Shown: positions 8,582 through 15,403 of the stretch, piece by piece
Position numbering within the stretch: the stretch's first letter is position 1
How the letters are laid out: every line of letters starts with the position of its first letter
From: an uncultured Selenomonadaceae bacterium
Lineage (GTDB): Bacteria; Bacillota; Negativicutes; Selenomonadales; Selenomonadaceae
Length of the DNA stretch: 22,837 nt
NCBI GenBank assembly: GCA_905233325.1
Contig: CAJODU010000017.1
Coordinates: forward strand, 1-22,837
Reading direction: 5' to 3'
Made by a program: the position numbers and the translations under genes
The notes under the pieces: generated by a model
Told to the model about the DNA's origin: nothing
Seen by the model: the letters and a program-made list of their open reading frames with translations, nothing else
The model's database searches: none

Positions 8582-9812
8582 GAAGGGCGGGTTGGGGCGA
8601 GGAATAGAGGCTCTTCTGCCGCAATCTCAATCGCAATATGAGCAAATCAGTGCCAAAGACAGTGTCCAAGAAATTACAACGGCTATGATTCAACCGAATC
8701 GTTACCAGCCGCGCAGAGAGTTTGACGAGGGTGCTTTGAATGAGCTGGCAGAGTCTATAAAGTCTTATGGTATCCTGCAGCCGCTGATTGTCCGCAAAAT
8801 CGAAGGCGAAAAATATGAGCTCATTGCCGGTGAGCGGCGTCTTCGTGCGTCCAAAATAGTCGGGCTCGAAAAAGTTCCTGCCATCATCAGAGATTATACT
8901 GATGCTCAAATGAGTGAGATTTCTATCATTGAAAATGTCCAGCGCGAAAATCTCAATGTCATTGAAGAGGCTCAGGCGTATGATCGGCTTATCAAAGAGT
9001 TTGGACATACTCAAGAGATCGTTGCGGCTAAGATAGGACGCAGCCGCTCACACATTTCCAACATGCTCAGACTGCTGAAATTGTCACCGACAGTCAGAGC
9101 ATTGATAGCAAAGGGTCTTCTGACACTCGGACAAGCACGCCCCCTGCTTGCCATTGAAAATGAAGTGATTCAAGTCCAGACGGCGGAAGTGATACTGTCT
9201 GAAGGGCTTTCCGTGCGGAAGGTAGAGGCCTTTGTTAATGAATTGAAAGATTCCGGCTTGCTGGCAACCCTCACCACCAACATGAATAATGCCTCTATAC
9301 AATCTGATACAAATATCACAAGCACTGCAGCCGCTGCGACCGATTCATCTAATGGCGGCAAGGTTGAAGATACAACTGCCGCCTCTTCCGAAATAATCCC
9401 CATTACTTCAACAATCACAAATACTGAAAACCGTCACAGCGAACCAACGAATCTTAATAAATCCGTGAAATCCGAAGGTGCAAGTAGTGTTGAAGTGAGT
9501 TCACCGCCGGAAGTCAAGAATACCGGCAAATCTGCTGTCAAGAAAGAGACGGAATCGCAATCTCCATACATTCGTGCGGCTGAAGATAAATTGTCAAGTA
9601 TTCTCGGTGCACAAGTGAAAATCACTGCAAATAAAAAACATAGCCGCATTCAGATTGATTTTGCAACGGAAGAAGATCTGTCGCGTATAATAGAAAATTT
9701 TAGTAAATCAGTGAACTTAAAAGAAATTACTTCTAAATTAGGAATGTCAACCAAAGAAGAGAAGATCGCAGCATTGAGAAAATTTTCCACTTCTCAAAAT
9801 TTTAATATATGA
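8571..9812 (+). CDS. parB: Chromosome partition protein ParB/Spo0J with a long Ser/Thr-rich linker
   Basis: DNA-binding CTPase that loads at parS and organises the origin region. The N-terminus AKKGGLGRGIEALL is the ParA-activating segment. The CTP-binding GERRLR motif is at 87-92 and IENVQRENLN follows. A helix-turn-helix (about 149-172, AAKIGRSRSHISNMLRLLKL) reads parS. Residues 331-413 form the dimerisation domain. Between them, about residues 237-330 are low complexity (Thr, Ser, Asn, Ala, Lys), making the protein 413 residues rather than the usual 280-300. GTG 8571 lies inside the end of parA with AGAGGA upstream; overlap implies coupled translation. No parS consensus (TGTTTCACGTGAAACA) was seen nearby. 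Confidence 0.94.
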   Translation: MAAKKGGLGRGIEALLPQSQSQYEQISAKDSVQEITTAMIQPNRYQPRREFDEGALNELAESIKSYGILQPLIVRKIEGEKYELIAGERRLRASKIVGLEKVPAIIRDYTDAQMSEISIIENVQRENLNVIEEAQAYDRLIKEFGHTQEIVAAKIGRSRSHISNMLRLLKLSPTVRALIAKGLLTLGQARPLLAIENEVIQVQTAEVILSEGLSVRKVEAFVNELKDSGLLATLTTNMNNASIQSDTNITSTAAAATDSSNGGKVEDTTAASSEIIPITSTITNTENRHSEPTNLNKSVKSEGASSVEVSSPPEVKNTGKSAVKKETESQSPYIRAAEDKLSSILGAQVKITANKKHSRIQIDFATEEDLSRIIENFSKSVNLKEITSKLGMSTKEEKIAALRKFSTSQNFNI

Positions 9813-9845
9813 TAAAAATTTTTAACGGAGGGAGATATTTTTTAT

Positions 9846-10349
9846 ATGGGTTTCAAGGATGCCACCGGTTTCATTTTAGCTAATCCCATGTATTTTATAG
9901 TTGGTTTTGGCGTTCTTTTGTTGATTACATATGCAATTATGATAAATCTATGGCTTGATCTTTCGTATATGAAAAGGCGATATAACAAGATGATGACGGG
10001 TGTTGACAGCGGTAATTTGGAAAAGTTGATTAATAATCATGTTGATGAAGTCAGTATGGTAGTCAAGGAGCAGAAGGAAATGCGGCAAGAATTGGAGAGA
10101 TTGGATGCTATCCTCGCCAAGGCTATAACACGCATTGCCGTTGTCCGTTTCGATGCCTTCAACGATATGGCAAATGATCTGAGCTATTGTGTGGCGATGT
10201 TGGATTCAAACGGCAACGGAATAGTTATTTCCGGTATATTTGGCAGGGAAGACTCAAGGACTTACGTCAAGCCTATTGTGGAAGGCGTTTCAACCTACAA
10301 ACTCACCAAGGAAGAGGAAAAGGCACTTCGTGAAGCCATGACGAAGTAG
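9846..10349 (+). CDS. DUF4446 membrane-anchored protein
   Basis: A 167-residue protein of unknown function. Residues 13-38 form one hydrophobic membrane segment. Residues 40-100 are charged and probably coiled-coil (KLINNHVDEV, KEMRQELERLDAIL). Residues 100-165 match DUF4446, with VRFDAFNDMANDLSYCVAML, DSNGNGIVISGI and GREDSRTYVKPI. The family is found in Firmicutes, commonly just downstream of parB, as here (33 bases after it). GGAGGG at 9827-9832 is 13 bases before the ATG, a slightly long spacing. A role connected to chromosome segregation or the cell envelope is suggested only by the neighbourhood. Confidence 0.85.
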   Translation: MGFKDATGFILANPMYFIVGFGVLLLITYAIMINLWLDLSYMKRRYNKMMTGVDSGNLEKLINNHVDEVSMVVKEQKEMRQELERLDAILAKAITRIAVVRFDAFNDMANDLSYCVAMLDSNGNGIVISGIFGREDSRTYVKPIVEGVSTYKLTKEEEKALREAMTK

Positions 10350-10408
10350 CGGATACATATTCCTTTGCTAAACTTTGCTAAAAATATCAATTAAATTTAA
10401 TTTAATAC

Positions 10409-10437
10409 TTGCATAAATCAGATTTTAGTTGTACAAT
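10409..10437 (+). promoter_or_regulatory. Promoter for rpmE
   Basis: TTGCAT (10409-10414) and TACAAT (10432-10437) are separated by exactly 17 bases, a good sigma-70-type pair. It leaves an untranslated leader of roughly 60 bases before the rpmE start. The leader contains two small inverted repeats: GTAATG/CATTAC (10453-10458 and 10469-10474) and TAGATT/AATCTA (10479-10492). Confidence 0.6.
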
Positions 10438-10507
10438 GTCAATATTGTGTCAGTAATGAAGTCAATTACATTACAACATAGATTTTAATCTAAGTGAGGT
10501 GTCCAAG

Positions 10508-10708
10508 TTGAAGGAAGGAATTCATCCGAAATATTTTGAAGCTACTGTGACATGCGGCTGTGGAAATACATTTAAGACAGGATCAACCAAAAGTGAACTT
10601 CGCGTTGATGTTTGCTCCAAGTGCCACCCGTTTTTCACAGGTCGTCAGCGTGATGTAAAAGCCGGCGGTCGTATTGAGAAATTTAATAAACGCTACGCAA
10701 AGAAATAA
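10508..10708 (+). CDS. rpmE: Ribosomal protein L31 (zinc-binding type)
   Basis: A 66-residue large-subunit protein that bridges 50S and 30S. The sequence KEGIHPKYFEATVTCGCGNTF and CSKCHPFFTGRQ is diagnostic (only parts quoted). The CGC and CSKC cysteines mark the zinc-binding C+ form rather than the zinc-free paralogue. TTG 10508 is chosen over GTG 10499 because GAGGTG (10495-10500) lies seven bases before the TTG and overlaps the GTG, and because family members begin MKEGIHP. In bacteria with both forms the zinc-type gene can be affected by zinc supply through its paralogue; no Zur box is certain here. A strong terminator follows. Confidence 0.95.
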   Translation: MKEGIHPKYFEATVTCGCGNTFKTGSTKSELRVDVCSKCHPFFTGRQRDVKAGGRIEKFNKRYAKK

Positions 10709-10713
10709 TCAAA

Positions 10714-10748
10714 AAAACAGAGCAGGGAATTTTAAGCCCTGCTTTTTT
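10714..10748. terminator. Bidirectional rho-independent terminator between rpmE and metF
   Basis: A perfect seven-base stem AGCAGGG/CCCTGCT (10721-10727 and 10737-10743) with a nine-base loop is followed by six T on the plus strand and preceded by seven A, which read as T on the minus strand. It can therefore end both the rpmE transcript and the convergent metF transcript. Confidence 0.9.
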
Positions 10749-10766
10749 GTTTCACTTTCCAAAAAA

Positions 10767-11624
10767 CTAAAGAAGTTTATAAATTGCCTCGCTGATTCTC
10801 CGCGCAACATAGACATTATTCATAACGTAAAGATGAATACCGTCGACACCGTGAGCCAGCAAATCAACAATTTGATTCAGTGCATAGACAATACCGGCCT
10901 CTCTGAGGGAATCAGAATCATCACCATATTTATCGAGGATATATCTGAATTTAACAGGCAGATTGGCACCGCAGAGATTTACCATGCGCTCAATCTGCTT
11001 TTTATTAGTCACGGGCATAATCCCCGCCTCAATGGGAAGATTTATACCGAGACGCCGCACCTTATCAAGGAAATAGTAATAATTTTCGTTGTCGAAGAAG
11101 AGCTGGGAGATCAAGCCGTCAACGCCGGAATCGACTTTCTCTTTGAGATATTTTAAATCTGTGTCGAGATCGGGAGCCTCCGTGTGACCTTCAGGATAGC
11201 AGGCAGCATAGATTTTGAACTTTGAGCCGGTTTTTTGACGAATGAATTTAATTAAATCGACAGCGTGGAGAAAATCCTCTTTAGGTTCAACATTCGGCAC
11301 TCTGTCACCGCGCAGGGCTAAAATGTTATGTACGCCAAGATTATCCAGCTTGTTGAGAATATCAGCCGCCTCATCTTTGCTGAGATTAATGCAGGGCATA
11401 TGAGCTACACTGACTTTGTGATATTTGTTTTTGATGGCATCAGCTATGGCAAGCATTCTGTCACTGGCGTTGGCACTGGTTCCGCCGGCACCGCAAGTGA
11501 CACTGATGAAGTCAGGGTTGAGGTCGGAGAGCTGATCCAGAGTATTGTAAATAACGTCTACAGGCATATCCTTTCGTGGTGGGAACACTTCAAATGAGAA
11601 TGTGGTTTTTATATCAGAAGGCAT
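10767..11624 (-). CDS. metF: Methylenetetrahydrofolate reductase MetF
   Basis: A flavin-dependent TIM-barrel enzyme of 285 residues that reduces 5,10-methylene-THF to 5-methyl-THF, supplying methionine synthesis and, in acetogenic relatives, the methyl branch of the Wood-Ljungdahl pathway. Visible signatures are FSFEVFPPRK with the catalytic Glu12, SVTCGAGGT, LALRGDRV with the FAD-contact Asp, GIMPV, and a C-terminal VDGIHLYVMN. It lacks the C-terminal regulatory domain of eukaryotic forms, as expected. AAGGAG lies upstream of ATG 11624. It is the last gene of a minus-strand run, 22 bases after the AmrS-like gene. No metV or Rnf-type partner is adjacent, so an anabolic role is the simplest reading. 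Confidence 0.93.
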   Translation of the reverse strand: MPSDIKTTFSFEVFPPRKDMPVDVIYNTLDQLSDLNPDFISVTCGAGGTSANASDRMLAIADAIKNKYHKVSVAHMPCINLSKDEAADILNKLDNLGVHNILALRGDRVPNVEPKEDFLHAVDLIKFIRQKTGSKFKIYAACYPEGHTEAPDLDTDLKYLKEKVDSGVDGLISQLFFDNENYYYFLDKVRRLGINLPIEAGIMPVTNKKQIERMVNLCGANLPVKFRYILDKYGDDSDSLREAGIVYALNQIVDLLAHGVDGIHLYVMNNVYVARRISEAIYKLL

Positions 11625-11646
11625 CGAGTATCACTCCTTAAATTTT

Positions 11647-12477
11647 CTAACAATTACCTGCGTGGACATAATGCAGGTATTTTTTTGCAATGTTGACGAG
11701 ATTATATACAGTTTCGACAGGTGTCGGCGGTTTGTCGGTGACTTTGTAGCGTGGAAAGAATCGACTGATGTGCAGAGGTATGTCAGGTGAGATTGACGCC
11801 AGCCATTGAGCCTCCGCCTCCATTTCTTCAACGCTGTCATTTGCGTTGGGTATGATTAAGGTGGTAACTTCAACATGGCAGCTCTCCGCAGCAATGGCAA
11901 TCGTCCGCTTGACAGTCTCGAAATCTCCGCCAATCCACTTGTAGAAGTCAGCATTAAAAGCCTTGAGATCAATATTCATTGCATCAATCAGCGGCAGAAT
12001 CTCACGCAGCGGCTTCTCCGCAACAGTACCATTCGTCACCAACACACTCTTGAGACCGACTTCGTGAAGATATTTTGAAGTATCGCGGACAAATTCATAA
12101 CTGATAAAAGGTTCGTTGTAAGTAAAGGCCATTCCAATATTGCCGTGTTCTTTACGCGAAAGCTCCAAAGCAAGTTGTGCCATATATTCCGGCGTAGTGT
12201 TTTGGGTATCGAAAGTGGAATCAGCCATTGAGATCGAATAATTTTGACAGAATGGACAATTCAAATTGCAGCCGAAACTGCCGACGGACAAAATCCAACT
12301 GTTCGGGTGGAAGTGATAAAGCGGTTTTTTCTCAATGGGATCAAGGGCAATAGAAGTCAATCTGCCATGGTTAATGTCGGTGATACTGCCGTCGATGTTG
12401 GCACGTGCACGGCATTTACCGACTTCACCTTCATCAAGCGTGCAATGGTGAGGACAAATGGGACAATTTTTCTTCAT
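11647..12477 (-). CDS. amrS: AmrS-like radical SAM enzyme (AmmeMemoRadiSam family), short form
   Basis: A 276-residue radical SAM protein. The cluster-binding CNLNCPFC gives Cys70, Cys74 and Cys77 (CX3CX2C). It is preceded by an N-terminal cysteine set CPICPHHC and GKC (Cys5, 8, 12, 22) typical of AmrS and related PflA-like proteins. Downstream motifs include AFTYNEP, VTNGT and NIDLKAF. The related AmmeMemoRadiSam set consists of this enzyme, a Memo dioxygenase-like and an AMMECR1 protein; its reaction is not firmly established. Here neither partner is adjacent. The protein ends at HAGNC, whereas longer relatives continue with a further cysteine-bearing tail, so this may be a natural short version. 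AAGGTGG is seven bases before ATG 12477. A pyruvate-formate-lyase activase is a less likely alternative. Confidence 0.78.
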   Translation of the reverse strand: MKKNCPICPHHCTLDEGEVGKCRARANIDGSITDINHGRLTSIALDPIEKKPLYHFHPNSWILSVGSFGCNLNCPFCQNYSISMADSTFDTQNTTPEYMAQLALELSRKEHGNIGMAFTYNEPFISYEFVRDTSKYLHEVGLKSVLVTNGTVAEKPLREILPLIDAMNIDLKAFNADFYKWIGGDFETVKRTIAIAAESCHVEVTTLIIPNANDSVEEMEAEAQWLASISPDIPLHISRFFPRYKVTDKPPTPVETVYNLVNIAKKYLHYVHAGNC

Positions 12478-12500
12478 AGTATTGCCACCTTTTTATCTGA

Positions 12501-13319
12501 TTATTGATTGAGCATAGCCTTGAACATTGATAAAATTTCCTGACCGTAATAATTACCCGGCACTGCCCAGCGACCGTTAAGATCCTGCCAGTTGCCGAGA
12601 GTCTTGTTGCCATAAGCCTTACGAACAATGAAGTAACGAGGATCAACCAGCGGAAGAGTAGGCTTGCGGGTTGAGGAATAGGCTAAAAGGTGCTGTATAT
12701 GAGCTCTTACTCCAATCTGCGGATTTGGGAAGTAGAAACCTTTGACGGTTGCGGAGGTTGTGCCGAGACCGCAGAAATTATTTTGATCAGGTGTCACGGT
12801 GCCGCCATATCTGAAAAAGCCCGTCTCTTTCAGTGCTTGTGCAAATGCAACATCAGGACGAATACCCTCACGTGCACCCTCTTCGTAGTAGTAGGCTACA
12901 ATTTCCTCAGCCGAGACGGCAATATTCGGGTTGGGGTTATTCTGCAGCAAATATTTAACACATTGTTTTTGACTTGCCATAGGTGTACCGATTATGGAAG
13001 AGTCGGAAACCGAAATCGTCGGTATGATGATAAAACCATTATTTACCGGCTCCTCTTTTTCCTGTTTCATTGAATTTAAAATCGCGTCTATTCTCTCTCT
13101 AAAACTGGAGACACTTTCCGTCGATGAATCTCTTGAAGAATGATATGATGTCAGATTTGTTGTCTTGTCGTTTTCAGACGAGTGGCGCACTTCCGATTTT
13201 GTTTCAACTTGAGGATCATGTAATCTCTTGGCATCTGTCATCAGTGGAATCGAAAGGACTGTCACACCCACAAGTGCTGTTGATAATACTTTCACCAATC
13301 TCCTCTTCAATATACACAA
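12501..13319 (-). CDS. Secreted glucosaminidase-domain cell-wall hydrolase
   Basis: A 272-residue exported protein. Residues 1-30 hold a basic start, a hydrophobic core and a likely cleavage site near TDA. Residues 31-95 are a hydrophilic, Ser-rich spacer. Residues 135-270 form a mannosyl-glycoprotein endo-beta-N-acetylglucosaminidase-like (glucosaminidase) domain, with ALKETGFFRYGG holding the likely catalytic Glu165 and the NFCGLGTT loop after it. Such enzymes cleave GlcNAc-MurNAc linkages in peptidoglycan, or resemble Bax/FlgJ-type hydrolases. The start is TTG 13319, with GAGGTG seven bases upstream. It is first in a run with the AmrS-like gene (23 bases on) and metF; no functional link between them is evident. 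Confidence 0.85.
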   Translation of the reverse strand: MCILKRRLVKVLSTALVGVTVLSIPLMTDAKRLHDPQVETKSEVRHSSENDKTTNLTSYHSSRDSSTESVSSFRERIDAILNSMKQEKEEPVNNGFIIIPTISVSDSSIIGTPMASQKQCVKYLLQNNPNPNIAVSAEEIVAYYYEEGAREGIRPDVAFAQALKETGFFRYGGTVTPDQNNFCGLGTTSATVKGFYFPNPQIGVRAHIQHLLAYSSTRKPTLPLVDPRYFIVRKAYGNKTLGNWQDLNGRWAVPGNYYGQEILSMFKAMLNQ

Positions 13320-13373
13320 ATTCCCTCACCTCTAAATATTCATTATATTTTCACGAAGTATATATCAAAATAT

Positions 13374-13402
13374 ATTTTACTATACTATAGGGATTTTTGC
13401 AA
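13374..13402 (-). promoter_or_regulatory. Promoter for the glucosaminidase-amrS-metF run
   Basis: On the minus strand TTGCAA (13402-13397) is followed after 17 bases by TAAAAT (13379-13374). It lies about 55 bases before the TTG start of the glucosaminidase gene, in an A/T-rich stretch. Confidence 0.55.
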
Positions 13403-13411
13403 ACAAAAATT

Positions 13412-13440
13412 ATAAAAAAAATAGCCGACAATGTTGCCGG
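13412..13440 (-). terminator. Probable rho-independent terminator after proC
   Basis: On the minus strand CCGGCA and TGTCGG (one G:U pair) form a six-base stem with a four-base loop, followed after two bases by a run of eight T. It sits about 30 bases after the proC stop. The stem is modest, so strength is uncertain. Confidence 0.55.
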
Positions 13441-13471
13441 TCAGTTTGATATGGATCTTTTCTTTAATATC

Positions 13472-14260
13472 TCACATACTTGCTGATTTCTCAGTCGCGG
13501 CAATGACGGCCTCAATCAATGCACTGCGAACTCCGCATTGCTCCAGTACCCTCACGCCTTCGATAGTAGTTCCCGCCGGTGAGGTGACTTTATCACGCAA
13601 TACATCAGGGTGATCGCCGCTCTCCAGCACCATCTTGGCAGCACCGAGGAGAGTCTGCGCGGCAAGTTCAATCGCCTTAGCCCTGGGCAGACCGACAGCC
13701 ACACCGCCGTCACTCATCGCGTCAATCATCAAAAAAGCATAAGCAGGGCCGGATCCACTCAAGCCCGTCACCGCGTCCATCAAACTTTCCTCAACCTCAA
13801 TACAGCGGCCGAGATTAGAGAAAAAGTCCCGAATCATCTCAACTTCAGCAGGCTTGACATTCTTGCCGACAGTGAATACATTCATACCTTCGCCAACGGA
13901 AATGGCAACGTTGGGCATAACGCGGATCACAGAATGATCTTTGAAATATTTCTCAACCTTCGCGAGTTTGAGACCGGCAACAACATAGACCACTACAGTC
14001 TTTGTTCTGACTTTGCCGCTGATTTCATTCAACGCCGCCTCTGCATCTTTCGGCTTGACAGCTATAATCAAAAGATCAATATCAGAAATAAAAGAATCAA
14101 CACCAGCTTCGGCATTGATTTTGTACTTTTGGATTAGTTCCTCTCTGCGAGAGGCATAACGTTCTGAAACGTAAACATCTTTAACGTCGACAATTTTGCC
14201 GATAATCCCCTTAATGACGGACTCGGCCAATGCACCGCCGCCTACAAAACCTATCTTCAC
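13472..14260 (-). CDS. proC: Pyrroline-5-carboxylate reductase ProC
   Basis: A 262-residue enzyme that makes proline by NAD(P)H-dependent reduction of pyrroline-5-carboxylate. The N-terminal Rossmann motif GFVGGGALAE (residues 4-13) binds the nucleotide. AVKP and RVMPN follow. The substrate-binding and dimer domain shows GLSGSGPAYAFLMIDAMSDG and a C-terminal VTSPAGTTIEG, both diagnostic. GTG 14260 has GGAGGT six bases upstream. It follows the DUF896 gene by 14 bases and shares its promoter. Confidence 0.95.
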   Translation of the reverse strand: MKIGFVGGGALAESVIKGIIGKIVDVKDVYVSERYASRREELIQKYKINAEAGVDSFISDIDLLIIAVKPKDAEAALNEISGKVRTKTVVVYVVAGLKLAKVEKYFKDHSVIRVMPNVAISVGEGMNVFTVGKNVKPAEVEMIRDFFSNLGRCIEVEESLMDAVTGLSGSGPAYAFLMIDAMSDGGVAVGLPRAKAIELAAQTLLGAAKMVLESGDHPDVLRDKVTSPAGTTIEGVRVLEQCGVRSALIEAVIAATEKSASM

Positions 14261-14274
14261 GGTAAAACCTCCAA

Positions 14275-14532
14275 TTAATGAAGTAATCGCTGCCCTATGA
14301 TGATTTGTGTTTGCTGGAATACTTTAGTCTCACTTTGTTGAGGTTCAGTTTTTTTTTCCTCTTTGTCAACAAACTCAATGCTGTCCAGCAGATTTACCAT
14401 CTGCCCGCGAATATTTGCCAGATATACATCATAGAGTTGCTTTTGCTCTGCCTGTTCCTCGGCACTCAGACCAACGCTGCGCTTCTTCCTTGCCAGCTCG
14501 TTGATGCGATTTAGCATTTCCTGCGTTATCAC
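14275..14532 (-). CDS. DUF896 (YnzC-like) small protein
   Basis: An 85-residue protein matching the DUF896/UPF0291 family of Firmicutes: MLNRINELARKKRSVGLS, EEQAEQKQLYDVYLANIRGQ and NLLDSIEFVD (parts). Relatives such as Bacillus subtilis YnzC are small helical cytoplasmic proteins linked to the SOS region, of unknown function. About 25 residues beyond the conserved core (KKTEPQQ and on) form a Gln-rich tail. GTG 14532 is preferred over the in-frame ATG 15 bases later, although the upstream purine stretch is weak. Its role beside proC is unknown. Confidence 0.8.
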   Translation of the reverse strand: MITQEMLNRINELARKKRSVGLSAEEQAEQKQLYDVYLANIRGQMVNLLDSIEFVDKEEKKTEPQQSETKVFQQTQIIIGQRLLH

Positions 14533-14562
14533 TACACCACGCCCTTTCCTTATCTGATTCCT

Positions 14563-14590
14563 ATCATATCACAGAATTTTTAATTTGCAA
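14563..14590 (-). promoter_or_regulatory. Promoter for the DUF896-proC unit
   Basis: On the minus strand TTGCAA (14590-14585) is followed after 16 bases by TATGAT (14568-14563), preceded by TGA to form an extended -10 (TGATATGAT). It is about 30 bases before the DUF896 start. Confidence 0.6.
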
Positions 14591-14682
14591 TAGTTCAAGC
14601 AAAAGATTTTTTGCTAATTTCGATAAATTCTTTCAAATTAACATTGCCACGCTGAGAGCTGAGGAAATGATTGCAGGAGATT

Positions 14683-14713
14683 TTGACTTTTTGCAGAATC
14701 AATTCAGCATAAT
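14683..14713 (+). promoter_or_regulatory. Possible promoter for the flavodoxin-like lipoprotein and aroA
   Basis: TTGACT (14683-14688) and CATAAT (14708-14713) are each five of six to consensus but 19 bases apart, longer than ideal. It is the only candidate in this gap. Confidence 0.35.
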
Positions 14714-14752
14714 CAAAGTCGATTAAAATAATTTTGAGAGGTTGTGCGAAGA

Positions 14753-15400
14753 ATGAAGAGGATATTTGTGTTGATCTTGGCACTGATGACAATGATGGCG
14801 TTCACGGCTTGCGGTGATGCTTCAGAAGGTTCAAAGCTGGAATCAAAGGCAGAAGAACAGACTACAAAGGCGGCAAAGTCCAACAGTAAAATATTGGTTG
14901 CTTACTTCTCACGAGCCGGCGAGAACTATCAAGTGGGTGTAGTCGAGAAGGGGAACACTAAGATCATGGCGGAGATCATTGCCGAAGAGACAGGTGCCGA
15001 TTTGTTTGAAATCAAGACGGTAAAACCCTATCCCGAAGGCTATCAAGAATGTACTGAGCTGGCGAAGGCGGAACTTGAAAGCGACACCCGACCTGAGATT
15101 GTTGGCAAGGTTGAGGATATGAGCAAATATGATACTATCTACCTCGGCTATCCGATTTGGTGGAGTGATCTGCCTATGGCGGTGTATACCTTCCTGGAGA
15201 GCTACGATTTCAGCGGCAAGACAATCATTCCGTTTTGTACCTCTGCAGGGGACTATATGACCGGCAAGGAAGTCAACATTCCAAAGTTCGCCAAGGGAGC
15301 GGTTATTCGTGACGGTCTCGGTATGGTTGGCAAACGCTGCCAAGATGATCCTGAAGGTGTGCGGCAAGATGTCAAAAAATGGCTCAAGGTTAGTGAGTGA
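14753..15400 (+). CDS. Exported flavodoxin-like lipoprotein
   Basis: A 215-residue protein with a lipoprotein signal: basic start MKRIF, hydrophobic core, and lipobox FTAC with Cys20 as the probable lipid-attachment site. Residues 20-45 are a polar linker. The rest is a Flavodoxin_4-type domain beginning ILVAYFSRAGENYQVG (FMN phosphate loop region), then GNTKIMAEIIAEETGADLFEI, YPIWWSDLPMAVYTFLE and TIIPFCTSAG (parts). Cytoplasmic relatives act as FMN proteins or NAD(P)H-dependent reductases. An exported form would face outside the membrane and need flavin there. ATG 14753 is preferred over GTG 14744 because GAGAGG (14736-14741) is too close to the latter. It ends three bases before aroA, so the genes are likely co-transcribed without an obvious functional link. 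Confidence 0.82.
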   Translation: MKRIFVLILALMTMMAFTACGDASEGSKLESKAEEQTTKAAKSNSKILVAYFSRAGENYQVGVVEKGNTKIMAEIIAEETGADLFEIKTVKPYPEGYQECTELAKAELESDTRPEIVGKVEDMSKYDTIYLGYPIWWSDLPMAVYTFLESYDFSGKTIIPFCTSAGDYMTGKEVNIPKFAKGAVIRDGLGMVGKRCQDDPEGVRQDVKKWLKVSE

Positions 15401-15403
15401 TTT

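Noticed and set aside
7820..10349. parS site near parAB
   Set aside because: No sequence close to TGTTTCACGTGAAACA was found by eye in this block or elsewhere; CACGTG cores at about 12399 and 12869 lack the flanking arms.
10499..10507. Earlier GTG start for rpmE
   Set aside because: It overlaps GAGGTG, and L31 proteins begin MKEGIHP, matching TTG 10508.
10674..11156. 160-codon plus-strand open frame across the end of rpmE and into metF
   Set aside because: It is antisense to well-conserved metF codons, spans a strong terminator and has no ribosome binding site.
13610..14137. 175-codon plus-strand open frame opposite proC
   Set aside because: Shadow of proC, whose diagnostic motifs lie on the other strand; no start signal.
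14598..14615. Hairpin AGCAAAA/TTTTGCT as a terminator
   Set aside because: The stem is A/T-rich, no T run follows on either strand, and no gene ends immediately before it.
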